64,000 bases of DNA, taken from positions 3,348,001-3,412,000 of the forward strand of contig NC_085851.1 in NCBI RefSeq assembly GCF_020906515.1, written 5' to 3'. Of the stretch, positions 53,467-63,105 are shown piece after piece. The notes below the pieces were generated by a model. The model ran no database searches and was not told the DNA's origin. It saw nothing but the letters and a program-made list of their open reading frames with translations. This DNA comes from Vanrija pseudolonga (Eukaryota > Basidiomycota > Tremellomycetes > Trichosporonales > Trichosporonaceae). Made by a program: the position numbers and the translations under genes. The number at the start of each line of letters is the position of its first letter. Within the stretch, counting starts at the first letter, position 1.

Positions 53467-54265
53467 GCCGTGTCGTCTATGCTGCAAACACTCTACTTGG
53501 GCCTGTTCGTTCTGAACGGTTACCCAAAAGTGACCGCCGAGTGTGATGCGATGGTTGCCGAGGCCGATAGAGCTTGAATCAAATCACGACGACAACAACA
53601 ATCGCCCGCTTGTGACGAGCAAGCAAGGTCAAGCACGAAGGCAGCAAAGGACACTTAGACGAGGGGGCCCAACAAGTTAATTACGCCCCAGCCCGTGGTT
53701 GCCACGTTTTAGCGGGATCAAAATATGGCATTGAAATTAGTGACTGACCGAGGTCAAGGGCTAGGCGCTGCCTTGCGCCTTGCTGCGCTGCGGTGCGGGG
53801 GCCGCCGTCACTCTAACTTTTAGGCGCTTGGGTGGTGGAACCTGCTCGAAGTTGGGTGGCCACCGAATCTACAATCTAACAGACAGACGTCAACGCTGAC
53901 GTTGAGTGCAATGCATGCTATGCCACTTTGACAAGCAAGCATAGGGGCCAGGTAGTCAACGCTTCAGTCAGCTGCTGGTCAGGGGCTGCTTTGTTCATGC
54001 ATTCCGTCTCGCGCGCATCTTCTCGCCCATTCCGCTCCACTGTGTCGTTGCTTAGCAGTGCAGTGCATCATTGTAATTCAACTTGGCTTTGTGCTACTAC
54101 CCTCATTGTTACCCCGAGGGCCAACCACCCGGCCCCATTTTCCACCTCCCCCTGGCGCGACACGACAAGCCTTGTCGCCACGAAACCACAAAATTCCCCT
54201 TGATCCTTCTCTCTCACTTTTATCATCACCGTCACCGGTCATCTACAACCCCATCGTGTATCAAA
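53467..54265. promoter_or_regulatory. Shared intergenic region of PPP4R2 (-) and YDJ1-type DnaJ (+)
   Basis: 800 bp with no supported gene. Pyrimidine-rich before the DnaJ start (54120-54260). I looked for heat-shock elements and did not find a clear three-unit array. Confidence 0.5.
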
Positions 54266-56098
54266 ATGGTCAAGGAGACGTGAGTAGAGACGCATAGCCA
54301 TGCTCGACAGACCGCCCCGCGCGACTGCAGAGGTCCCCCGTCGACCTGCGCACGTTGCGGAACGGCCTTGGTCCTTGGCTTCCATGGTGGCCAAAATCTG
54401 TTCAATGCCCGGGCTGACAATGACGAACCGGATTGCCTAATCACTGCACTGCAACTTGCGCACACCTACCCTTGACTCGTCCCGATCACCGCTGCCTCGG
54501 ACTTGACCCAACAGCGAGTACTAGTGAGTGATCATGAACGTGGAGCGAGCTCTGGAGAACCATAACTGACCAGTGTTCCCTCCACCACCACCTGCCATTC
54601 CTCGCCTTCTCCCGTATCGCCCCGCTACCTACCAACCCACTGTTGCGCTATTTAGCGACCTTCTCGGCGTTTCGCCCTCTGCCGGCGATGACGAGATCAA
54701 GAAGGCCTACAGGAAAAAGTACGTTGGCTGTGTGTGTGTGTGTGTGCGCGAGCGAGCGCACGCGCGCGCGTGCAAGCATGAAAGTTGGCTGACCTGGTGC
54801 AGGGCCCTCAAGCACCACCCCGACAAGGGCGGTGACCCCGAGCTCTTCAAGGAGTTGACGCACGCGTGAGTAGCGAGCGAGCTTGGAGTGTTGATCAGCA
54901 CTGCTGACACGTGCTCAGCTACGAGGTCCTCTCGGACAACAACAAGCGTGCCGTCTACGACCAGGCGGGCAAGGAGGGCCTTGAGAACGGCGGCCCCGGC
55001 GGCATGGGCGGCATGGACCCCCAGGACCTGTTCAGCCAGCTGTTCGGCGGTGGCGGCGGCGGTTTCTTCGGTGGTGGTGGTGAGTGATGCTGACATTTCG
55101 TGGTTGCTGTGTGGGCCGTCTGACTCGTGTTCAGGTGGTCGTCCCTCGGGCCCTCGCCGAGGCAAGGACCTCGTCCACCGCATTGCCGTTACGCTCGAGG
55201 ACCTGTACCGCGGCAAGGTGCAGAAGCTCGCGCTCTCCAAGTCGGTCATCTGCAAGGGCTGCGACGGTCGTGGTGGCAAGAAGGGCGCTGTCAAGACGTG
55301 TCCTTCATGCCGCGGTCAGGGTGTCAAGGTCATGTTCCGCCAGCTCGGCCCCATGATGCAGCAGATCCAGCAGCCCTGTAACGAGTGTGAGGGCACTGGT
55401 GAGATCATGGACCCCAAGGACCGGTGCAAGACCTGCCACGGCAAGAAGGTCGTTTCGGAGCGCAAGGTCCTCGAGGTCCACATCGACAAGGGCATGAAGT
55501 CTGGCCAGCAGATCAAGTTCAACGGCGAGTCGGACCAGGCGCCTGGCATTGTACCGGGAGATGTGGTTATTGTTATCGAGGAGAAGCCCCACGCCCGCTT
55601 CCAGCGCAAGGGTGACGACCTCTTCACCGAGGCCGACATCGACCTCCTCACTGCCCTGGCCGGCGGCGAGTTCACCATCCCCCACCTCGACGACCGCACT
55701 CTGCACGTCACGATTGTCCCCGGCGAGATCATCAAGCCCGGAGCTCTCAAGACCATCACTGGCCAGGGTATGCCCTCGTACCGCCACCACGAGCTGGGCG
55801 ACCTGTTTGTGCGCCTCAACGTCATCTTCCCCGACAGCCTCGACCCCACCGCGTTCCCTCTGCTTGAGAAGGCCCTGCCCAAGCGCCCCGAGCTGCCCAA
55901 GCTCGAGAAGGGCCACCACCTCGACGAGGTTACCCTTGAGGAGCCCAACGACCGCCAGCGCCGCACCGCTGCGTCGAACGGCGACGACATGGACGAGGAT
56001 GACGATGACCGCCCGGGAGTCCAGTGCGCGCAGCGTGAGTGTTGTTGTTGGGGACTGTGAAGGAGGCTGTTACAATCACTAACACGTGCACAGAATAA
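54266..56098 (+). CDS. YDJ1: Type I DnaJ/Hsp40 co-chaperone, Ydj1-like, farnesylated
   Basis: Exons 54266-54279, 54515-54523, 54656-54718, 54803-54865, 54919-55079, 55135-56034, 56094-56098, 404 residues. J domain [20 protein letters not shown] ... [12 protein letters not shown] with HPD, then a G/F-rich segment ([21 protein letters not shown]). Four zinc-binding repeats follow: [24 protein letters not shown] and CKTCHGKK. The substrate-binding and dimerisation C-domains lie after them. It stimulates Hsp70 ATPase in the cytosol. Exon 2 is only 9 nt and supplies T(part)-E-Y-Y(part), needed to restore the MVKETxYYDLLGV start. The C-terminus GVQCAQQ is a CaaX box like Ydj1 CASQ; its last residue comes from the final 5-nt exon. 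The J-domain introns are dense. Confidence 0.92.
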
Positions 56099-56901
56099 TT
56101 CATGTCAACCAGTTGACCACCATGCAATCGCAGAACCATATACCCGCCGGCTATGTAAGTCGCGTGATAGAGCCACGTCAATGTCTGTCCATGATCTTCG
56201 CATTGGTGGTCGAGATGCATTTGTACACTGTGCATGGAGTGGTTGGGAGTGGTTGGGGCGTGGCAAGGGGGCGGGCCGGAAGGGGCTGGGGCGTGGCAGA
56301 AGGGGCGGAGAGTGTAAGCGTGGCGGAAGGGAGAGGTGGGGCGAGGAGAAGGGAGTTGAGGTGTTGTGATTCGGAGAAGACGAAGCCGAAGACGACCGCG
56401 AGGCCGAAGCCGATGTCCAAAGATCCAGAACAAAGACCAGGAAGGACAAACCAATGCCAAAGGCGAGGACAAACATAGCCTACCCACCCGACCCACTCTG
56501 CACTGTTCACACTGTTGTTCATAAATGCCTACACTCGTGTACAACGGATGGGGTGGGGTGGTGTCTACAAATTGTGGCGGCTCTTCACAGGGAGCGTGAG
56601 CATGGGCATGGGCAATGGTTCGTGGGGGTGTCATTACTGATTTGGTTTGTCGTGACAAGGGCGTGCGGGCGTGTGGGGCATGGCAGGGGGGCATGACAAT
56701 AGACGAGAGTGGCAACAGAGTTTGGTGGCGGAGGTGGGAGGTCGAGCGGTGCGCGCGGGCGCGAGCCGAGCAAGAGATGCGACATGTGGGGATTGTTGGT
56801 TTGGGGATGGGATGGGATGAGCCGGGTCGACCGGGGACGATCGATGCATGCGAGCAACGCGAGGCTTGTGCATCGCCTCGGCTAGCTGGCCGGCCAGCCG
56901 G
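56099..56901. other. Convergent spacer after YDJ1
   Basis: 800 bp with no supported gene. Rich in GGGG and GTGG words on the plus strand. Expected to carry the 3' UTRs of both flanking genes. Confidence 0.5.
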
Positions 56902-58359
56902 CTACCATAGCGACCAGCGGCGGCCCATCCGCGGGCGCGGGCCGTCGGTGCCCTCGCCCTCGTCGTCGGCGTCGTTCTCGGGAGGGGGGAGCGCGACGTC
57001 GTCAAAGCAGATACGTCCGGGCAGGCCGCGGAGGCGGCGGGCTGCGATCTCGACGTCGAACGGCGCCGCGTGGCCCATGAGGGCGGGGACGAGCAGCGGC
57101 CCGACGCCGTCGTCGTTGTCGTGCTCGTCGATGTCCTCTGGCGGCGTGGGCGGCGGGCTAGGCAAGAACTGCGGCGGGGCCGAGTCGGCGCGCCAGCGTG
57201 GTGGCCTGCGTGGGGGAGCGCTCGGCGGGCGCGGGGGAGGGTCGGGACGCGGCGAGGGGAGTGGCAGCGGCGAGCCGGGGCGGAAGGGCGAGGACATGGT
57301 CGGCGGGGTTGGGAGTGTCGTTGTTGGGGGAGAAGGAGAAGGCCGCATAGAGCCGGCTTTTATACGCGCTGCCTGTGTGCGGGGCGAGGGCAGGCCCGGC
57401 GAGAGGGAAGACGACGACGGCTTGAAAGGAAGCCGGGGTGGCGTCGTCGTCACACCAGCAGCACCAGCAGCACCAGCCAAAGTAGAAGTCGAAGGAGGTG
57501 CAGCCGGTGCCGCCAGTGCCGCCACCTCGCCCACGCCCGGCGCCGGGTTCCTTTCGCGTCGCTTGATGACGCTGAGGCTCTGGATGCGCGCGATAACCGG
57601 TGCGAACGCGGAGGGCGGGGAAGGCGTCGTCGTGGTCGCGGATGCTGACACGCGCGCCGGGCGAAGGGGCACGCTGCGCGCGCTCGTGTGTGCGGCCGTG
57701 TGGCTCGCTGCCCGCGCCTGGGGCTGCGGCTGCGGTTGCGGCAGGGGAAGCGGGAGCGCAAGCGTGCTGCTCGACGCGGCGGCCAGCGCGGCCGCAAGCC
57801 GGAGGTTGGCCGTGTCTCTGCTCGCGCTCGCAGGGCTTGGGCGTTCCCGCTCGCGGAGCCCACTCGTGCCGGAGTCGCTCTCGTACCCCGCCTGCCTGGG
57901 GCTCGTGGAGAACCTCGGCCTGCGCTGTACGGCGGCGGCACTGCGCTTCTCCTCGTCGTTGTCGGACGCGAACGGGGATTCGAGCGAGCCAGCGAGGGAC
58001 GACGAGGTTGGGGATTTCCGCCGCGGCGCAGCCTGCAGCGCGATGCTCCGCTCGACCAGCGCGACGAGGTCGCACTCGTCGCCGTCGCCCCAGAGCATGG
58101 GGAGGGGCTTGGTCGTGCGTGCCGGGGACGTGACCCTGCTCGGCGGCGGCGGAGGGGGCGGGGTAGCCGGCGGCGGTGGTCGGCGCCGCTCGCGCTCCAG
58201 CACGGAGCGGAGGGAGCGCTCGGCGCGGCTGCTGGGCGGGGAGGCCGGCGGGGACTGGGCCGGTGCCGAGACGTGCGGGAGGGACACGGCCGAGTGCAAC
58301 GCGCTCGGGGTGCTGAAGAGCGTGCTCGTGCTGGTCGTCGGCGGTCGTATTGCGTGCAT
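56902..58359 (-). CDS. Long disordered proline/serine-rich protein, unknown function
   Basis: Single open frame of 485 codons, ATG 58359 (MHAIRPPTTSTSTLF) to TAG 56902. Composition is P/S/T/A/R-rich throughout, with poly-Pro runs (RRRPPPPATPPPPPPPSR). Short ordered-looking pieces occur: ECDLVALVERSIALQ, TANLRLAAALAAASS, FAPVIARIQSLSVIKRRER, and near the end FDVEIAARRLRGLPGRICFDDVALPPPEN, finishing with an acidic stretch then RPRMGRRWSLW. Clusters of SP/TP sites suggest kinase regulation. No domain recognised. Other frames here are also open because of GC bias, but only this one has an ATG, a coherent start after a leader and folded-looking ends. Confidence 0.55.
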   Translation of the reverse strand: MHAIRPPTTSTSTLFSTPSALHSAVSLPHVSAPAQSPPASPPSSRAERSLRSVLERERRRPPPPATPPPPPPPSRVTSPARTTKPLPMLWGDGDECDLVALVERSIALQAAPRRKSPTSSSLAGSLESPFASDNDEEKRSAAAVQRRPRFSTSPRQAGYESDSGTSGLRERERPSPASASRDTANLRLAAALAAASSSTLALPLPLPQPQPQPQARAASHTAAHTSARSVPLRPARVSASATTTTPSPPSAFAPVIARIQSLSVIKRRERNPAPGVGEVAALAAPAAPPSTSTLAGAAGAAGVTTTPPRLPFKPSSSSLSPGLPSPRTQAARIKAGSMRPSPSPPTTTLPTPPTMSSPFRPGSPLPLPSPRPDPPPRPPSAPPRRPPRWRADSAPPQFLPSPPPTPPEDIDEHDNDDGVGPLLVPALMGHAAPFDVEIAARRLRGLPGRICFDDVALPPPENDADDEGEGTDGPRPRMGRRWSLW

Positions 58360-59235
58360 GATGGTGAGGGTGGTGGTGTGTGGTGGGTAAGCCGAGAGGC
58401 AAGGCAGAGCAAGGCAAGACAAGATGACGCTGGGGCGTTTAAGGCTGTTGTTGACGGTGGTGAGGCTGCTGCAGTCGTTGCCGCTCGAGCTCGAGGCGAG
58501 TGAGTGTCAGTCAGCCGCTGCCGCGCGCGGTATTGTCCACTGTTGCTGGAAATCACAGATATAGGCCGATTTGGCATGGCTGGTGCCCTGCCATTGTCGT
58601 CGTCGTCACTGCTGTCGTCGTCGTCGGACAATGCACGCCTGCAGGCCATGCCCCAGGGTGGGTGGCCAGTGCGCCGGTGCGCCAATCCGCCGCCTGATCC
58701 ACGACGGGCGTGGACAATGCGCGCTGGCTGGCCGCTGCTGCCGCCTCACGCACGCACGGGCCAAAAGTGCCACTTCCACTGCCACGGCACGCCGCCACGG
58801 CCGCCACCCGCCGCCAGGTGTTTCTTGTTTGTCCACGCCTGCCTGTTCCCAGCGCACACGACCTGCACGGCAATCACCATCAGTGATTAGTGATGCTCAT
58901 CATCCCTCGCACGCACGCGCTCGCACGACCCACTGTCCGCACCCACTCTGACAATACCCGAATTCACGATCATCACCAACATCACCTTCGGTATTGTCGG
59001 GAACCTGTTCGGCCTCGCCTCGCCTCGTGTCCCCCCTCGCCTCGCACCCGCCGCCCTGTGCAACAGCAGCGCACGCGCCATCCCCAACAACTCTGACCTA
59101 CGTCTTGTTCCGAATCGTCTCATCGGTTCACGTCCGCGTCCGCGTCCACGTCCGCGATCGCAACTCGCCACCGCCGCTTCCTACCGCACATCGTGCATCC
59201 TTGTTTTGCTTCTGTCAACTCTATGTCGCCACCGC
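58360..59235. other. Leader of the disordered-protein gene and aminopeptidase 3' flank
   Basis: About 880 bp with no supported gene and no repeat worth naming. Confidence 0.5.
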
Positions 59236-62200
59236 CTACAGGAACTTGTTCTCCTTGAGCCACTGCGAGGGATTAGTATTCCGGCAGTAGCGACTACACC
59301 CGCGCCAGCACTACTCACCTGCTCGACATCCTTCTGGTCGCGCTCGAGCCAGTCGGACGCGGCCTGGATAGTGTCGTACACCTGGGCAACCGACAGGCGG
59401 AAGCGGCGGACGTCTACGAGTGTCAACTTGCGCGGCCAGATCCGCGGGTACCCGACACCACCCACCCTTGTCCTTGAAGAAGGCCTTGACCTTCTCGAGG
59501 TCCTCCTTGCTCGACAGCGAGTTGAGAGAGCCCTTGATGAGGTACGAGATACCGAACGAGTCCGAGTAGCGCTTGTTGAGCTGCAAGTGTTAGCACATCC
59601 GTTTTTTTTTCACTTATGGCGCCACTACTCACAGCGTCGTAGTTGTCGAAGAAGTAGTCGGCAACGCGGCGGCGAGCGGCGCGGTTGCCGCCAAGGCCGT
59701 AGAAGAAGATGTACAGGTCCTGGTCCTTGACAGATCCGTCCGTGAGCATGGCAAAGGTGCGGTCCAGCAGCTTGGCGTCACGGGCAGCGGCAAGCGCGTA
59801 CATGGCGTCGACCTTGGAGCTGGGGTTGGGGGGCTTGTTGTACACCTCGAGGATCTTGTTGTACTCGGCCTCGCCACCGTGGCGGACGGCGTTGGAGAAG
59901 ATGGAGCGCTGGAGGTCGGGGGGGATACGCGAGTCGTCGTTGTTCGAGAGGAAGGGCTGGAAGCGCGCCTTGAGCTCGGCGAGGACCTCGGGGTCCTCGG
60001 CGACGGCAACCGTCGAAACAGCGAGCTCACGGAGCTCCTTGACGTCGGGAGCGTCTCCAGGGCGGTCCTCGTAGCCGAGGCGCTCAATGACGGGGCGGAA
60101 GATCTTGATGCGGGCAGCGCTGATGGCGTTGCGCACCTCCTCGGGCTGCTCCCACCAGACACCGGCGAGCTTGCCGAACGCACCGCCGACCTGGGCGAGG
60201 GGAAGGAACTCGGTGTCGGTCTCACCAACACCAAGGGCGACAGTGAGCGAGCCCGAGGTCTTGCCGTAGCCGGCACGGGCGAGGGTGGTGGCGTCCGAAA
60301 CGAGACCGACACGGTCCGAGACGGAGAACTTCTGGGCGTCCTTGCCGAGCTTGGCAAGGCGCTCAGGAGTGTACTTGACGCGGTAGACACCAATGGTCTC
60401 GGCGTTGAGCTTGAACGTGTCCGAGCCGCCGAGCTTGTAGGTGGCGGAGCGCTCGTTGAGCACAGCCTTGTGGTCGATCTCCTCGGTGGCGCCGTTGATC
60501 GTCTTGACCTCGAGAGGGACGTACCAGATGGTCTCGTCCTCCTCGGGCTTGACGTCGCCGGTAGAGAGGAAACGGTTCTGGGTCACCTTGATGGTGCCGT
60601 CTCCGGGCTCCTCGACAGTGATGACGGGGAAACCAATCTTGAGAGTCCAGTTGGCCATGATCTTGGCGACGTCGAGGCCCGACGCCTCCGCGATACCCTC
60701 CCAGAGGTCCTTGGTCTCGGCGTTTCCGTAGACGTGCTTCTTGAGGTAGATGGACACACCCTTGAGGAACTTCTCCTCGCCAACAACGCCGGAAAGCATG
60801 CGGAGGACCGAGGCGCCCTTCGAGTACGAGATCGAGTCGAAGATCTGGTTAATCTGGTTGGCGTCGGGGCAGTCGACCTCGATGGGGTGCGACGAGCGCT
60901 GCGAGTCGAGGGCGAGGGCGTTGGCAAGGTGGACGTTGAGGAACTCCTGGCGGACCTTCCACTCGGGCCAGATGCGGTCGGGGATGACGAGCTCGCCCAT
61001 GAGCGTGGCGAACGCCTCGTTGAGCCAGAGGTTGTCCCACCACTTCATGGTGACAATGTCGCCGAACCACATGTGGGCGAGCTCGTGGCACTGAACGGTG
61101 GCCACACGCTTCTTGGCGGCAAGCGACGACTTCTCGGGGTCGTAGAGGTAGGCAGTGGTACGGCCAGTGATGAGACCCCAGTTCTCCATGGCACCGGCGT
61201 CAAAGTCATGGGCGACGAGAGTGTCGAGCTTGGGCAGGGGGTAGGCAATGTCGAAGATCTCCTCGTACACGGGGAGCGCCCACTTCTTGATGTCGAGGCC
61301 GAACTGGGCCTGCTTGATCTGGTTGGGCGTGGCGTAGATCTTGAGGGGGACAGTCTTGCCGGTGAGGAGCGAGTGGTGCTCGCTCTCGAGGCTGGCAAAC
61401 TCACCGCAAGCGAAGGCGACGAGGTAGGTCGAGACAAGGGGGGTGTTCTCGAACTTGGTGATGTTCCAGTTGCCCGAGCCGGCGGCAGCCTCAGTCTTGC
61501 CCTCAGTCTTACCCTCCGTCTTGCCCTCAGTCTTGCCCTCGGTCTTTCCCTCAGTCTTGCCCTCGGTCTTGCCCTCAGTCTTGCCAGAGGCGTACGACTT
61601 GGTGAGGAGCGAGCCGAGCTCGTAGCCCTCAGCAAGGACCTGGTCGATCGAAGCGTTCGAGGCCGGCTTCCAAGGCTTGACCGACACGGAAGGCATGTTG
61701 GCGAGCACAGTCTCGTGGTCGCGGGCGATCATGGTGATGGCGAACTGCGACTTGAGCAAGGGCTCGTCCCAGGACGGGAACGCGCGGCGGGCAGCGGTAG
61801 GCTCGAACTGGGTAAGCGCGTAGCTGTGGTATTAGCACCTGCCGGTCTACCTCCCCCTCATCCTCCATACTCACATAGGACGCTTGCCAGTGGCCTCGTC
61901 GAGGTCGCCGTCCGACTTGTAGTAGCCGACCATGTTGGTGCCGAGCTCGGCCTCCCAGCGGAGGAAGAGCTTGACCTTGGTGCCGGCCTTGAGGCCGCCG
62001 CCGGGAAGGCTCGAGACATCAATCTTGCCGCGCTCCTGGTCCTTGTCAACCGTGAGCGCCGAGATGGGGATCTGGACCGCAGCGGTGGTCTTGAGCTCGG
62101 TGGTCTGGAGGGCAATGTGGGTGATGTTCAACGAGGGGTGGAGGTTGAACACGACCTTGGCCGTGTTGTTGAGGACGTCGAGCGAGATAAGACCCTCGCC

Positions 62201-62338
62201 GGCAAAGCTGGGAGGCGACGAGTGGAGGTCGGTCTTGAACGCGAGGTCATACTGGCGGGGGTAGACGTCGGTGGGGAGACGGTACTCGTCGGGCTTGGCG
62301 GACGAGGCGGAAGCACCGCCGGACACGGAGGCGGACAT
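59236..62338 (-). CDS. M1-family zinc aminopeptidase (AAP1/APE2, puromycin-sensitive type)
   Basis: Minus strand from ATG 62338 (MSASVSGGASASSAKPDEYRL) to TAG 59236, roughly 900 residues, six exons with three small 3' ones (LNKRYSDSFGISYLI, DVRRFRLSVAQVYDTI, WLKENKFL). N-terminal beta domain YRLPTDVYPRQYDLAF, exopeptidase motif FDAGAMENWGLITGRT, zinc site VQCHELAHMWFGDIVTMKWWDNLWLNEAFA given as a landmark at about 61012-61101 (HExxH-x18-E). The C-terminal ERAP1-like helical domain follows. All catalytic residues are present. An insert of eight KTEG units (61491-61585) sits between SLLTKSYASG and AAAGSGNWNITK. The frame is open upstream to an ATG at 62593 that would add a basic N-terminal extension. 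It releases N-terminal residues from peptides, normally in the cytosol. Confidence 0.95.
61491..61585 (-). repeat. 12-nt tandem repeat encoding (KTEG)8 in the M1 aminopeptidase
   Basis: Eight 12-nt units (GGCAAGACTGAG type, with mostly third-base differences) encode Lys-Thr-Glu-Gly repeats in the N-terminal domain, before the GAMEN motif. Alternating charge and glycine predict a flexible loop. Confidence 0.95.
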
Positions 62339-63105
62339 TGCGTCGGTGGATAAGGCGGAGAGCGAAGCGCAGAAGCAGGCCGTGCGGTGCGGCTGGCGGT
62401 GGGCAGAGAGTCTCGGGCCGGGCCGAGGGGTGGTGCTGGTGGTGCTAGTTGTCTGTCGCCGGGTCAGTGATGGAACGGGATGGAGTCGGCTTACAAGGGA
62501 GCGGAGTGCTGTCGCTGCTGCTGCTGCTGGACGCGTGCGTGTGATGATCCTCGATGTGTGGATTGGCCAGAGGCGAAGTGAGGATGATAGCATGAGAATG
62601 CGCCAGAGGGAGAGATGTGGTGGGACTTGCGTGTCGATTGCCGTTGCTGGCTGGCTGGCTGGTTGCTGGGCTGCAAAGTGTCAGCGTCAGCCGTCAGCCA
62701 GTCGTGTCGTCACATGGGCACAACCTCGCACGCCAGCAACAGTCGGGCGGCCCGAGGCACCACTGCACCACTCGACGGCTGCACCACGCGTGCACCTCCT
62801 TCTTCGCCCCTAGTCGCCATGCGTCACCATCAATTACCCTGCCTACTACAACATCCTAATTCGCTGCGACTATTCTCGTCGCCGTAAAATGCCCACAAAA
62901 GCTCCAATGTCGGCACGACTCTCGGTCCGACATGGAGCTCCGCGACAACGTAGCCGACCTTTAGCGGCACGGACCTTGCTGGTGTAATGTTGCATCGGAT
63001 CGCGTCCACACAACATTGATATGCGCGCGTGCCAGCCATACACGCCCAATGCACACCTCTACGCGTCTTCTGGGTGCCAGTGCGCGACCTCACCTCGCAC
63101 ACGTC
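62339..63105 (-). promoter_or_regulatory. Aminopeptidase leader with possible N-terminal extension, RAD17 3' flank
   Basis: From 62339 to 62593 the minus strand stays open in the aminopeptidase frame. An ATG at 62593 begins MLSSSLRLWPIHTSRIIT, rich in R/S/A/L without acidic residues, as in mitochondrial presequences. A 42-nt intron-like segment (GTAAGC...CGACAG) inside is a multiple of three. The remainder shows no gene. Confidence 0.5.

Noticed and set aside
53500-53530. TTC/GAA words upstream of YDJ1 as a heat-shock element.
   Set aside because: The words do not have the inverted nGAAnnTTCn spacing over three units, and they lie nearer the PPP4R2 leader.
59879-62353. Open frame of 824 codons on the plus strand opposite the M1 aminopeptidase.
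   Set aside because: It mirrors the coding frame of a certain gene. Strong third-position G/C bias keeps the opposite strand open; no domain, only L/V/E/D/G-rich composition.
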